Of a stretch of 64,000 bases of DNA, positions 1 through 9,847 are shown piece after piece (the first letter of the stretch is position 1; each line of letters opens with the position of its first letter). The notes under the pieces were generated by a model. That model saw only the letters and a list, made by a program, of their open reading frames with translations, made no database searches and had not been told where the DNA came from. Origin of the DNA: JAHRVQ01 sp051278195 (GTDB lineage: Bacteria > Pseudomonadota > Gammaproteobacteria > Pseudomonadales > Azotimanducaceae); the NCBI GenBank assembly GCA_051278195.1, contig JBNMQM010000016.1, forward strand, positions 10,689 through 74,688. The letters are read 5' to 3'. The translations under genes and the position numbers were made by a program.

Positions 1-2
1 CG

Positions 3-1154
3 CTCAAGGACAATCCACGTCGCCAGCTAAAAGCATTTCTTCAAAACCGAGAAGAGCAGTGCGGCATCATTTATTGCCTGTCCCGAAAGAAAACAGAGCA
101 AACTGCCGACTGGCTCTGCAGCCAAGGATTTAGCGCCCTGCCCTATCACGCTGGTCTTGATGCCTCAAAACGAGGTGATCACCAGGATCAGTTTCTAAAA
201 TCCGAATGCCGGATCATTGTTGCCACCATCGCTTTTGGTATGGGAATCGACAAGCCAGATGTACGCTACGTCGTACACTTAGATTTACCCAAGAGCATCG
301 AATCCTACTATCAAGAAACCGGGCGGGCGGGCCGAGACGGTGCGGCGGCGGATGCCTATCTCTTATATGGGCTGCAGGACGTTGTGTTGTTAAAACAAAT
401 GGTGAGTCAAAACGACGAGCGGCAAAATCGAATCGAACAACACAAGTTAGACACTATGCTGGCGTTTTGCGAAACCACCAGCTGCCGACGCAAGTCACTT
501 TTACAGTATTTTGGCGAGCAAATTGCCAACTGCGGACACTGCGATACTTGTTTGACACCGCCGGAAACATTCGATGGGACTGAGTCTGCCCAGAAAGCAC
601 TGTCGACCATTCACAAAACAGGCCAAAGATTCGGCGCAAACTACATTATTGACGTTCTCACGGGCGTAGAGTCCGAGCGCATACAATCCTTCGATCACCA
701 CAACCTCAGCGTGTTCGGCATTGGCAAGGAACATACCTATGACGAATGGCGCGGCATTGTACGGCAACTGGTCGTGCGCGGTTTGGTCAGAGTAGACGTC
801 GAAGGCTTCAATGGACTGCACCTGACTGAACTTTGCAGACCCGTTCTAAAAGGTGAGCAAAAGCTACTATTGCAGAAACTGACCCGAAAAATATCCCCTG
901 CTAAGGTACGCAGCAAACCCGAAGCATTTGACTTAGATTACGATGAACTGTTGTACGAGCAACTCCGCGAATGGAGAATGGCAACAGCAAAACAAAAAGG
1001 CTTACCACCCTACACGATCCTCCACGACTCAACACTCAAGGAAATCGCTGCAACGAAACCAGAGTCGATTGAAGCCTTGCTTGGTATCAGCGGAATAGGA
1101 GCAGCCAAATTGGATCAGTACGGCTCAGCGCTGATCGACCTCATAAACCCCTGA
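3..1154 (+). CDS. recQ: ATP-dependent DNA helicase RecQ, C-terminal part (5' end outside window)
   Basis: The frame is open from the first bases of the window, so the N-terminal helicase lobe lies outside. The visible 383 residues begin inside helicase domain 2: YCLSRKKTEQTA, then YHAGLD, then the motif VI region with ATIAFGMGIDKPDVR and QETGRAGRDG. A RecQ-C-terminal zinc-binding region follows, with Cys residues in CRRK and CGHCDTC. The last roughly 70 residues form an HRDC domain with the LLGISGIGAAKL signature. RecQ is a 3'-5' helicase acting in recombination repair and at stalled forks. The ATP-binding motif I is not in the window. The next gene starts 42 bp downstream on the same strand. 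Confidence 0.97.
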   Translation, partial: LKDNPRRQLKAFLQNREEQCGIIYCLSRKKTEQTADWLCSQGFSALPYHAGLDASKRGDHQDQFLKSECRIIVATIAFGMGIDKPDVRYVVHLDLPKSIESYYQETGRAGRDGAAADAYLLYGLQDVVLLKQMVSQNDERQNRIEQHKLDTMLAFCETTSCRRKSLLQYFGEQIANCGHCDTCLTPPETFDGTESAQKALSTIHKTGQRFGANYIIDVLTGVESERIQSFDHHNLSVFGIGKEHTYDEWRGIVRQLVVRGLVRVDVEGFNGLHLTELCRPVLKGEQKLLLQKLTRKISPAKVRSKPEAFDLDYDELLYEQLREWRMATAKQKGLPPYTILHDSTLKEIAATKPESIEALLGISGIGAAKLDQYGSALIDLINP

Positions 1155-1196
1155 ATTTGCTTTTTACGCCACTGTCTCTAGCCTATACTCATTTTT

Positions 1197-3560
1197 ATGC
1201 TTTCAATAACACTCTACGCCCTAGGCCTACTATGTCGACTTGGAGCGCTCTATCTTGCCATAAGAATCGTCAGGCTTAGGTTCTCCTGGCGTTTTTTTGT
1301 GGTGATGTTTGGGATTGCCTGGCTTTCCGTCCGACCCATCTTTCAGTTCTTTTTTGCCGAATCGAGCGAATATATATCTGAGCTGCCCCAATCCTCCGTG
1401 TTTTTCAATGCCAGCCTCCTGGCGCTTTTCGTGATTTACCAGCTGTACGCAATTCTTGTCGATAACGAACGATATGCCAAAAAAGAAACTGACGAGTCAA
1501 ATAGATTTGGTCGACGCCAATCTATCTTGCTATCACTCGCCAAACTAAGAAGCCCAGACTTGACAACGGCTCTGGCTGCTTTGGTAAAAGCGAATGCAGA
1601 AGAACTCGACACGCCACGTTTGAGCGTGTGGATTTTCAATGAGGACAGGAACGCGATCACCTCATTAATTATTTTGGATCAGGGCATTGTTAAGACTGCT
1701 CCAGAAGAACTCTTAGCAGTCGACTATCCTTCCTACTTTGCGGGTATAGAAGATGGCGGCTTGGTTGTTGCCGACAACGCTCGTCACCACTCTGCAACCT
1801 TTGAATTCACAGAAACCTACCTGAAGCCAAACAATATCTATTCAATGCTTGATGTGCCGATTTGGGCGGAAGGGGAGCTGATTGGCGTGATCTGCCACGA
1901 ACAAACCAGAGCGCCACGACATTGGACCGTAGAGGATCAGGACTTTGGCCATTCGATAGCTGACCTCTGTGCAATTGCGATAACCACGGATAACAAACGG
2001 CAAATGGAAGAAAGACTCCGGAACAGCGATCGCTATTTGTCGGACGCACAAAACGTCGGCCAATTTGGTAGTTTTCGGTGGGACTTAGCAAATCAGGAAA
2101 GTTTCTGGTCTGGTGAGGTCATCCACCAGCTCGGTTTTCACGATGGCGAACAGCCTTCTTTCAACTCAATCAGAATTCGCATCGAAGATGAATATGTGGA
2201 GATGTACGAAGGTCTTATTCAGCAAGCTGCGAATAAAGAAACGCCATTAAGAGTGAGGGTTAAAAGCAAAGCCGAATACGGTGGCGATTTTTTCGAGATC
2301 CGCGCAGCTTATAAAAGCGATGATCAATCGCCGGATGGTTGCTTCGAGGGTACCGTGCAGAATATTACAGACCGGGTAGCCGTTGAACATGGAACCCAAC
2401 GACTCGAAGAACAGCTCATTCAGTCACAAAAAATGGAGAGTATTGGCACACTAGCGGGCGGCATCGCGCACGACTTCAATAATATTCTGACACCCATTCT
2501 GGGTTATACAGACATTGCATTATCCCAGCTAGAGCCGGGCTCACCGATTAAAGAAACCCTACAAGAAGTTATCCATGGCAGCCTTCGAGCGCAGGATTTG
2601 GTGAAACAGATTCTGGTCTTTAGTCGCCGTTGGGACGAAAAGAAAGTGCCGCTGGACTTGCAGGAGACGCTTGAGAGTGTCCTAAGGCTGGTTCGCCCCA
2701 CGCTGCCCGCCACAATTCAAATAGAGATAGAAATTGTACCTGGCTACAAGATGGTAGAAGCAGATTCGACCCAAATGGTGCAAGTCCTGATTAATTTATC
2801 CACGAATGCCTGGCATGCGATGGAGTCTTCCGGAGGCAAGCTCACCTTGAAGCTGATGCCAGCGACCCGGAATGGCAGGGACATGGTCGCACTTGAAGTG
2901 ACTGACACTGGAGTGGGCATCGAAACTGAGGCACTGAACCGAATTTTTGACCCTTTCTTCACCACAAAGGATGTTGGCAAAGGCACCGGACTAGGCCTTT
3001 CAGTGGTTCATGGCATCATCACCAAATTGGGTGGCGAGATCAGAGTCACCAGCCGGCCAGGCAATACTCGCTTCACGATTTTTCTTGCCGCTACTGACCC
3101 GACACCAGGCTTAGTCGGGCCAGGGAACGAGAACAATAAAGAAGACCGGGGGAAAGAGGTGGATACGACACGGTCTAAATCTCGGTCTATACTCTTAGTA
3201 GATGATGATGTTACGGTCGCTCAAACCTTGGAATCGATGTTGACGAGCCTTGGCTATCGGACAGATGTCTATCAAAATAGTGTTGAAGCACTAGAGAGTT
3301 TTAAACGAGGTGAACAACACTATGATTTGTTGGTCACAGACCTAACTATGCCCGGCATGTCTGGCATAGAACTCATCCAAAAAATTCGCGAACATGCACC
3401 ACAATTACCTGTTTTAGTCGTGAGCGGCTATGCAGAAGATCACGTTAACGAGCAACTTATCGGACTTGGTCGTTGCCGTATTGTCAGCAAACCGATAATG
3501 AAAGCTGATTTAGCAATCGCCATCAAAAGGGAACTTACCGATGCTCATCCTCGTCATTGA
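1197..3560 (+). CDS. Membrane hybrid sensor histidine kinase (GAF-PAS-HisKA-HATPase-REC)
   Basis: This 787-residue protein starts with about three hydrophobic helices (residues 1-90). A GAF-like domain follows (about 105-270, with LSVWIFNEDRN and MLDVPIWAEGELIGV), then a PAS-like domain (about 280-400). The HisKA motif GGIAHDFNNIL puts the phosphorylated His at residue 425. The HATPase shows N, G1 and G2 boxes (TDTGVGI, GTGLGLSVV). A C-terminal receiver has its acceptor Asp near residue 715 (LLVTDLTMPG). The soluble input domains suggest a cytoplasmic or small-molecule cue, which the sequence does not name. The stop overlaps the next gene, a lone receiver, by 20 bp, so the two form a phosphorelay pair. 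Confidence 0.93.
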   Translation: MLSITLYALGLLCRLGALYLAIRIVRLRFSWRFFVVMFGIAWLSVRPIFQFFFAESSEYISELPQSSVFFNASLLALFVIYQLYAILVDNERYAKKETDESNRFGRRQSILLSLAKLRSPDLTTALAALVKANAEELDTPRLSVWIFNEDRNAITSLIILDQGIVKTAPEELLAVDYPSYFAGIEDGGLVVADNARHHSATFEFTETYLKPNNIYSMLDVPIWAEGELIGVICHEQTRAPRHWTVEDQDFGHSIADLCAIAITTDNKRQMEERLRNSDRYLSDAQNVGQFGSFRWDLANQESFWSGEVIHQLGFHDGEQPSFNSIRIRIEDEYVEMYEGLIQQAANKETPLRVRVKSKAEYGGDFFEIRAAYKSDDQSPDGCFEGTVQNITDRVAVEHGTQRLEEQLIQSQKMESIGTLAGGIAHDFNNILTPILGYTDIALSQLEPGSPIKETLQEVIHGSLRAQDLVKQILVFSRRWDEKKVPLDLQETLESVLRLVRPTLPATIQIEIEIVPGYKMVEADSTQMVQVLINLSTNAWHAMESSGGKLTLKLMPATRNGRDMVALEVTDTGVGIETEALNRIFDPFFTTKDVGKGTGLGLSVVHGIITKLGGEIRVTSRPGNTRFTIFLAATDPTPGLVGPGNENNKEDRGKEVDTTRSKSRSILLVDDDVTVAQTLESMLTSLGYRTDVYQNSVEALESFKRGEQHYDLLVTDLTMPGMSGIELIQKIREHAPQLPVLVVSGYAEDHVNEQLIGLGRCRIVSKPIMKADLAIAIKRELTDAHPRH

Positions 3561-3909
3561 TGATGAAAAAGAAATTTTACAGTTGATCACCACCATGCTG
3601 ACATCAGAAGGCTATGAGGTGGTTGCCGCAGAAGATGGGCAACGAGGTCTAGAGCTGTTGCAGGATTTTGATGATATTGAAATTGTCATTACCGATCTCA
3701 TTATGCCCAATAAAGAGGGCATCGAGACCATCATGGACATGCACAAAATACGCCCGGATCTGAAAGTTCTCGCCATGTCCGGCGGCGGTCGAGGCGGCAT
3801 TTCTACCTACTTGTCTACCGCCAAAAATATTGGTGCCGGCGCAACACTCGCCAAACCGTTCCGCAAGCAAGAGTTACTCGATGCGGTCTCAGGGCTCATT
3901 AACAGTTAG
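3541..3909 (+). CDS. Single-domain response regulator (CheY-like receiver)
   Basis: The 122 residues make one receiver domain. The acidic pocket is IDDEKE near the N-terminus, the acceptor is Asp52 in VITDLIMPN, and the conserved Lys is in LAKPFRKQELL. There is no output domain, so it probably passes phosphate on or binds a partner. The ATG lies inside the 3' end of the hybrid kinase gene (20 bp overlap), which implies translational coupling and makes that kinase the likely cognate. Its stop codon overlaps the stop of the convergent RND pump gene, leaving no room for a terminator between them. Confidence 0.93.
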   Translation: MLILVIDDEKEILQLITTMLTSEGYEVVAAEDGQRGLELLQDFDDIEIVITDLIMPNKEGIETIMDMHKIRPDLKVLAMSGGGRGGISTYLSTAKNIGAGATLAKPFRKQELLDAVSGLINS

Positions 3910-6900
3910 GCTGGCTGCGCCTTGCTGTCTCGGCCACGTTCCCGCCAATTGTGAAAATCTTCTAGAATCAAATAGCCAGAAGGCACAACAAATAACGTCA
4001 CAAGTGTTGCAAACAAGACTCCAAAAGCTAACGATATCGCCATGGGGACAAGGAATTGCGCCTGCACACTTTGATTGAACATCAAAGGCATTAAACCAAC
4101 GAAAGTCGTCATCGACGTCAATACGATTGGCCGACAGCGTGAAATCGCCGATTCTAACACCGCATTGTGAAGAGATTGACCCTCGATGCGACGTCTATTG
4201 ACGTTGTGAACCAACACCAGCGAACTGTTCACCACAACACCCGATGCAGCAATAACACCCATCACCGATGGCATTGCGAGCCCTGCTACCAGGTCAAAAG
4301 TTTTCATGATCTGATGCCCCCATATTGCGCCTAACATGGCGAAGGGAATCACACTCATAATAATCAGCGGTTGCATGTAAGACTGCAACGGAATCGCTAA
4401 TAACGCATAGATCACAAACAAAGAGATGAAAAATAGCGGAATTAGACCCGCCGTTGTTTCATTCTGTTCAGCCTGCTCGCCTTCCAAGCTGTATTTAACG
4501 CGAGGATAGTCCGCCAGGATCTTCTGAATTTCGCCAGCGTTAAGTGCACCCAGTACCTCATTCGCCGTAATCTGTGTTCGGTCTACATCGGCAATAACAT
4601 TAACAACGCGCTGCCGATCCGCTCGTTTAATCGAAGCAAAACCACGCCCAAGATCAGCGACCGCAACCGCTTCAAACGGCACCTCAGAACCATCGACGGT
4701 GCGAATACGCATGTCATCCAGAGTACTCAAAGATTGACGCTCTGCCTCAGGATAACGAACCATGACTCTCACATCATCCCGACCTCGTTGAATGCGCTGC
4801 GCCTCCTCACCATAGAATGCCTGACGAACTTGCTGCGCCAGATTGGCAAGGGTCAAACCCAGAGCTTCACCGCCAGGCGATATATTCAACTGCAACTCCT
4901 GTTTGCCGGACCGAAAGCTATCGGTGATATCAATCACGCCGGGATATTCGGCGAGCCTATGACGTAGCTTTTCTGCGACCACGCGCAAGTCGTCAACATT
5001 GTCGCCTTCAAGTTGGATATCAATCGCATTACCCACACTAAACAAGGTGGTATTAATCTTTAGCTCCACAGCATCGGGTATCTGGCCAGCTAGTTCGCGC
5101 CAACGATTGGCGACCATGCGAGTATCGATGTCTCGACTCTCGCTAGACACAAGCTGCAGCGTAACCTCACCGAGATGCCCACCACTGCTCGCAGCTAAAC
5201 CACCCCCAGACCCAGGGGGACCGCTAGAGCTACTTGAACTAGGATGATTACCAACGGCTGAAAGGATGTGTGTAACCGGCGGAGCATCTGGAAATTCAAC
5301 CGCAAGCTCTAAGGCAAGTTGCTGTGCTGAACGCTCCAATTTTAAAACCGCTTCATTAGTAATCGAAGCAGAGGTTCCCAACGGCATTGTCAGTTGCGCA
5401 ATAGCCTGATCAGACTCGAGGGGTGGAAATTGCGAAAACGGCAGACGTCCGCTTGCCACAATCCCAAGACCGGACAAAAATGCCGCCAGCGCAATGGCAA
5501 CCGTCACATATCGAACGTTGGTGGCTCGAATCACAAAGCGGCGAAAGTTTACATTAATGAGCGTTTCCACTTTGTTCGAGAAGGCTTTTTGAAAGCTAAT
5601 CAGCCGGTGCGATATCACCTGCGCAATACCAACTTTATATAGGAAATAGGCAATCACGAGCGCCACGCAGGCCAGATTAATGAAGCTGGCAAGACCCCAG
5701 GCAATTTGCGAAATGATAATTGCCATGATCGGAATCATCATCAGACCCACTTCACCCACTTCAGACTCTACTGACTGATGACCCAGGTGAGATGGCAGTA
5801 TAAATTGCGATTCGATCAGAGAAAAAATAAGACAGCAGATGACAACGGTCGCGATTACACCAAAAATTTCTCCCATCGTGCCCGGCCCAAGCATAAGCGG
5901 CATAAAAGCCGTAATCGTCGTCAGCACACCAAACACGACGGGAACAGACACCTGCTGGGTGCCTTTAATGGCACCCTCTAACAAATCACCATGTTCAAGT
6001 TGGTTGGCATAAACGTTTTCACCGACGACAACTGCATCGTCAACAAGAATACCCAGCACTAAAATAAAACCAAACAAAGAGACAGCATCGATGGATAACC
6101 CAATCAACGAAGCTAGTGCTAAGGCGCCCAAAAAAGCGACCGGCACACCGGCACTGACCCAGAAGGCAAGGCGTGGCCTTAGGAACAGCGCCAACAGCAG
6201 CAGCACCATTAAGAAACCAGACCTGGCACTGCTCAGTAACGTGTCCAGACGATCGCGAAGTATCTTTGAACCATCATTCCAAATGGTAAGTTTGACGCCC
6301 TCCGGCATACTTTCAGGCGCGCGAGCTAAATAGGCTCGTACCGTTTTGGTGATTTCTATAATGTCCTGATCGCCGACCCTAGAGACTCGAATCAATGCCG
6401 CGGGTTTACCATCAAAGCGCAACAGCTGATCAGTATCCTCAAAACCATCCACGACAGTCGCAACATCTTTAACCTTTAGTCGAGTGCCATCTGGCCGAGT
6501 AAACAGCACCAGTTCTTCAAACTGATCGCCCCAATACGCCTGCCCTTTAGTGCGCAGTAAAATCTCACCGCCATCGGTTTTAATCGAACCACCAGGCAAA
6601 TCCAATGAACGAAGTCTCACTGCCTTTGCGACCTGGTCAAAACTGAGGCTGTACTGACGCAACGCAGACTCGGACACCTCGATCGATACCTCGTAGGGCC
6701 GGGTGTTCTTTAGCTCCACTTGGGTAACATTTGGTAAAGCCGCAATGTCGTCACGCACTCGCTGACCAAGAATTTTCAAAGTGCGTTCGTCTTCTGGTCC
6801 AGTGATCGCAATATCCAATACAGAGCGAACATCTGACAATAAATTTACGATGGGTTTTTCCGTTTCTGCAGGAAACGTATCAATGGCATCGACCCGGCTC

Positions 6901-7229
6901 TTTACATCATCCAACACCTTAGATTCATCGGCGTTTTCAAATACTTCAATTTGCACACTACACATGCCTTCGTTGGCCGTTGAACGAATCAGCTCAATAC
7001 CTATGATACCTTCTAGCTCCTCCTCAATCCGAATACACACGCCCTGCTCGACTTCTTCTGGTGCAGCACCGAGATAAGGGACTGTGATCGTAATGATCGG
7101 GACAATGATGTCCGGGAATGATTTCTGTGGTATTTGGGTAACGGCAGCCAGGCCGGACATAATGATCAACAGCATCAGCAAGTTCGCTGCTATATGGTTA
7201 TTGGCAAACCACTTAATGATTGGTTTCAT
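3906..7229 (-). CDS. RND-family efflux transporter, inner-membrane pump (AcrB/HAE-1-like)
   Basis: At 1107 residues this is full length for the AcrB/MdtB superfamily. The N-terminal helix is followed by the periplasmic porter domain opening (SFPDIIVPIITITVPYLGAAPEEVE). TM4 carries the paired acids of the proton relay in ILVLGILVDDAVVVGENVY. A second periplasmic half and C-terminal helices mirror the first. The family exports drugs, detergents or lipids by proton antiport together with an adaptor and an outer-membrane channel. Its ATG overlaps the adaptor stop (ATGA), so the two are coupled. No TolC-like gene is nearby. A Ser/Gly-rich insertion lies in the second porter loop near 5160-5240. 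The substrate is not predictable. Confidence 0.95.
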   Translation of the reverse strand: MKPIIKWFANNHIAANLLMLLIIMSGLAAVTQIPQKSFPDIIVPIITITVPYLGAAPEEVEQGVCIRIEEELEGIIGIELIRSTANEGMCSVQIEVFENADESKVLDDVKSRVDAIDTFPAETEKPIVNLLSDVRSVLDIAITGPEDERTLKILGQRVRDDIAALPNVTQVELKNTRPYEVSIEVSESALRQYSLSFDQVAKAVRLRSLDLPGGSIKTDGGEILLRTKGQAYWGDQFEELVLFTRPDGTRLKVKDVATVVDGFEDTDQLLRFDGKPAALIRVSRVGDQDIIEITKTVRAYLARAPESMPEGVKLTIWNDGSKILRDRLDTLLSSARSGFLMVLLLLALFLRPRLAFWVSAGVPVAFLGALALASLIGLSIDAVSLFGFILVLGILVDDAVVVGENVYANQLEHGDLLEGAIKGTQQVSVPVVFGVLTTITAFMPLMLGPGTMGEIFGVIATVVICCLIFSLIESQFILPSHLGHQSVESEVGEVGLMMIPIMAIIISQIAWGLASFINLACVALVIAYFLYKVGIAQVISHRLISFQKAFSNKVETLINVNFRRFVIRATNVRYVTVAIALAAFLSGLGIVASGRLPFSQFPPLESDQAIAQLTMPLGTSASITNEAVLKLERSAQQLALELAVEFPDAPPVTHILSAVGNHPSSSSSSGPPGSGGGLAASSGGHLGEVTLQLVSSESRDIDTRMVANRWRELAGQIPDAVELKINTTLFSVGNAIDIQLEGDNVDDLRVVAEKLRHRLAEYPGVIDITDSFRSGKQELQLNISPGGEALGLTLANLAQQVRQAFYGEEAQRIQRGRDDVRVMVRYPEAERQSLSTLDDMRIRTVDGSEVPFEAVAVADLGRGFASIKRADRQRVVNVIADVDRTQITANEVLGALNAGEIQKILADYPRVKYSLEGEQAEQNETTAGLIPLFFISLFVIYALLAIPLQSYMQPLIIMSVIPFAMLGAIWGHQIMKTFDLVAGLAMPSVMGVIAASGVVVNSSLVLVHNVNRRRIEGQSLHNAVLESAISRCRPIVLTSMTTFVGLMPLMFNQSVQAQFLVPMAISLAFGVLFATLVTLFVVPSGYLILEDFHNWRERGRDSKAQPA

Positions 7230-8392
7230 CTTGCAGCCACCTCATTGCCAGGGTTTGGCACCCTGACCCGCATACCTTCCACGACGACATCGAGCGGCGA
7301 GATACACACCCTTTCGCCAACTCTCAAACCCCCTTGGATGTAAATTTGGTCATCCGCTTCACGCAGCACCACCACGTCACGAAACTGCAAGCGATTCTCT
7401 GCATCCACAACATAGACGCGCGAGTCCCCGCGCAAAGCGATTCGGGGTAACACCACCACATCATCAAAACTCTGCCCTTGTATTTCTGCACCGACAAAAA
7501 GCCCAATAGAGAGCGGCGGTTTATCTCCGTCTGTTTCGTAGGGCGACAAGACTCTTGCGACAACATTGATCATGCGTGTCCGGGGATCAATTTCACCTTC
7601 GGTTCGCACGACCTCACCGATCCACTCGTAACGATCACCGCCAAATTTTGCATTGAGTTTGACTAATGCAAGGTTTGTTGAGTGAACGAGCGTATTGCCA
7701 GCCAGCGGTACGTCGACAAACTCCAACTCCTTATCTTTGATCGGCAAGCGCACCTCAACATAGTCGGTAGCATAAATAGTCGCGACTGGATTACCACGAT
7801 TCACAAACTGCCCAACATCTACCCGCTTTGATCTAACACGACCATCGTAAGGTGCAACCAGATCCGTCCGCTCCAGATCTCTTACCGCTTTTGCTAGTAG
7901 TGCTCTGGCTTCTTGCAAAGTGGCTTCCGTGACTCGAAGGCGGTTCAATGCATCGTCAGTTGCAGAATCAGAGGCGAGTTTCTTTTCCGCCAGATCAACC
8001 TGTCGAGAATTCGTCTTACGGGCGTTCGTCACTTCACTATCCGACCGAGCCAAATTTGCCTTTGCCTGCTCAAGCGCCAACTCATAATCCAGCCGCTCAA
8101 CGCTCACCAAGACCTCACCTTTCTTAAAGAAACCGCCTGATACCATGGCAGAAGATACCCCCATGACACGTCCAGATATCTCCGGTGTCAGTTCAGTCTC
8201 GGTACGGGGCGCAACAGTCCCATGAGTGCTTGCCGTCATCAGCACAGTCTCAGGTGTGACAGAAAGAACCCGAACCAATGGTGCAAGAGGCACTACCGGC
8301 TTGGGATCTAACGTAGGCCCAGTCTTTACCAACATCACCATGTTGGCGATACCAAACAACACGATCGCTGCAGCAATGAGCAGTTGTTTCAC
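7226..8392 (-). CDS. RND efflux periplasmic adaptor (membrane fusion protein)
   Basis: The 388-residue protein has an N-terminal membrane anchor (LLIAAAIVLFGIANMVML). It then shows the lipoyl/barrel-sandwich half GTVAPRTETELTPEISGRV, an alpha-helical hairpin (about 105-160), the second lipoyl half LVAPYDGRVRSKRVDVGQFV and a beta-barrel. This is the HlyD/AcrA order. It links the inner-membrane pump to an outer-membrane channel. The start is GTG, overlapping the TetR stop in GTGA, and its own stop overlaps the pump ATG. The three genes therefore form one coupled unit. Confidence 0.93.
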   Translation of the reverse strand: MKQLLIAAAIVLFGIANMVMLVKTGPTLDPKPVVPLAPLVRVLSVTPETVLMTASTHGTVAPRTETELTPEISGRVMGVSSAMVSGGFFKKGEVLVSVERLDYELALEQAKANLARSDSEVTNARKTNSRQVDLAEKKLASDSATDDALNRLRVTEATLQEARALLAKAVRDLERTDLVAPYDGRVRSKRVDVGQFVNRGNPVATIYATDYVEVRLPIKDKELEFVDVPLAGNTLVHSTNLALVKLNAKFGGDRYEWIGEVVRTEGEIDPRTRMINVVARVLSPYETDGDKPPLSIGLFVGAEIQGQSFDDVVVLPRIALRGDSRVYVVDAENRLQFRDVVVLREADDQIYIQGGLRVGERVCISPLDVVVEGMRVRVPNPGNEVAAR

Positions 8393-9003
8393 AATGACTC
8401 TCCTAAAAGTGGCTCAGGTGCCAAAAAGCCCGCTACAGCAAAGCTAATCAGTCGTTCAAATTTGTCCTGCGGACGGTCCTCGGCGAGTTCTGACCCTAAC
8501 GGCATGGTGAGCGAAAGCGTCTGCACCATGCTGCCGACCAAAAAGTGAAACCGCCAACGCAACTCCGTTATCGATAAATCCGGCAACAATCTGGATAGCG
8601 CCGCGACAAACCGGCCCGCAACAACCCCAAACTCTTTCTCAAGCATTGGTCTGATCACGGATTGCGGCTCGCTATAGATTCGACTAATAAGGGCCGGTAA
8701 GTGTTCAGCTGCATCAGCTTTCACCAGAGGCTGCAAAAAAGCTTCTAACACAGACCGAATGTCCAACTTTGCCGAGTCAACTTCCAGAGCATCAAGCGCT
8801 GCCAGGCGAGCCTCGTTAATAGGCGTTACCCGCCTATGAAAGACCGCCGCAAACAGACCTTGCTTAGATCCAAAGTGATAGTGGGTCGCCGCCAGGTTTG
8901 CATCAGCACGGACCGCAATCGATCTTAACGAGGTCGCGGCGTAACCTTTTTCAACAAATAGCGCTTCCGCTGCGTCAAGCAAACAGTCCTGGGTAGTGGT
9001 CAT
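8389..9003 (-). CDS. TetR/AcrR-family transcriptional regulator
   Basis: The 204-residue regulator has an N-terminal helix-turn-helix (residues about 10-50: AAEALFVEKGYAATSLRSIA, then LAATHYHFGSKQGLF) and a helical ligand-binding domain like the CecR/RutR-type TetR proteins. I start it at the ATG at 9003; a TTG six bases upstream is less likely. It is the first gene of the efflux operon and probably represses it, with induction by a pump substrate. An inverted repeat 16 bp upstream of the start is a plausible operator. Confidence 0.92.
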   Translation of the reverse strand: MTTTQDCLLDAAEALFVEKGYAATSLRSIAVRADANLAATHYHFGSKQGLFAAVFHRRVTPINEARLAALDALEVDSAKLDIRSVLEAFLQPLVKADAAEHLPALISRIYSEPQSVIRPMLEKEFGVVAGRFVAALSRLLPDLSITELRWRFHFLVGSMVQTLSLTMPLGSELAEDRPQDKFERLISFAVAGFLAPEPLLGESL

Positions 9004-9018
9004 ATCCAAATATCATTC

Positions 9019-9030
9019 AAACGTTCGTTT
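9019..9030. promoter_or_regulatory. Inverted repeat, candidate TetR operator
   Basis: The sequence AAACGTTCGTTT is an inverted repeat (AAACG-TT-CGTTT) in the divergent intergenic region between the TetR gene and the carbonic anhydrase gene. TetR-family repressors commonly bind palindromes of this kind next to their own gene. The site is short and the assignment rests on position and symmetry only. Confidence 0.45.
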
Positions 9031-9079
9031 TATTCTCTCAGCAACGCTCGTAGTACGCAAGCAGTATGAGTTTTAGGAT

Positions 9080-9847
9080 ATGATGCGCGCCATGAAAAAT
9101 GCTCAAGAAGCCCTTGCAGAACTGCAGGCCGGTAATAATCGCTTCGTAAACGGAACTTCCGATTACGACCCATCTCTGAATGCGGTTCAACGCAGCCAAT
9201 TGCTAGAAGGACAAACGCCATTCGCCGTCGTCCTTGGCTGCTCTGACTCCCGAGTGCCGGTGGAGATGGTATTTGATCAAGGGTTCGGAGATCTGTTCGT
9301 GATTCGAGTTGCCGGCAACGTGGTCGCTTCATCTCAAATCGCGAGCGTCGAATTCGCCGCCGAGCAGTTCGGCGTCAGACTGGTTGTGGTCATGGGCCAT
9401 ACCAATTGCGGTGCGGTGGCAGCCACAATCACTGCACTGACCAGCACCGAACCATCAGACTCTCTCAGCAATCTCCGCTCGATCGTCGACCGCATCCGCC
9501 CTGCCGTCGAGGGACTACTTGATCTGAACCTAGAAAATGATCAACTCATGAAACAAGCGGTTCGATCGAACGCTCGAATATCCGCCAATTCTCTACGACA
9601 CGGGTCGCAGGCATTGGAGCGATTGAGCGAGACAGCCAACCTGCTCATCATCGGCGCTGAATATTGCCTCGAAACCGGCAGGGTAGAGTTTTTCGATGGC
9701 CTTCCTACCTCAGGAACCAACCACGCCGCCATCACGACGACGAATAGCCAAGGTGCAATCCCGGGGTATGGTCTGCTGGTCAAACTCGGCGGGGAAATTC
9801 GTGACCTTTGGATCGCCGTTGCCCGGATGCTGAACATTTACAAATAA
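9080..9847 (+). CDS. Beta-class carbonic anhydrase with C-terminal extension
   Basis: This enzyme interconverts CO2 and bicarbonate with a Zn ion. The metal and catalytic motifs are intact: Cys54-x-Asp56-x-Arg58 in GCSDSRVP and His107-x-x-Cys110 in GHTNCGAV. The usual family C-terminus, ETGRVEFFDGLP, ends at about residue 209, but the frame continues 46 residues to 255. That extension lies antisense to the C-terminal codons of the convergent PhoX-like gene. The start could be 9080, 9083 or 9092; an AGGA at 9075 is close to all three. It stands opposite the TetR operon across a short divergent region. Confidence 0.95.
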   Translation: MMRAMKNAQEALAELQAGNNRFVNGTSDYDPSLNAVQRSQLLEGQTPFAVVLGCSDSRVPVEMVFDQGFGDLFVIRVAGNVVASSQIASVEFAAEQFGVRLVVVMGHTNCGAVAATITALTSTEPSDSLSNLRSIVDRIRPAVEGLLDLNLENDQLMKQAVRSNARISANSLRHGSQALERLSETANLLIIGAEYCLETGRVEFFDGLPTSGTNHAAITTTNSQGAIPGYGLLVKLGGEIRDLWIAVARMLNIYK

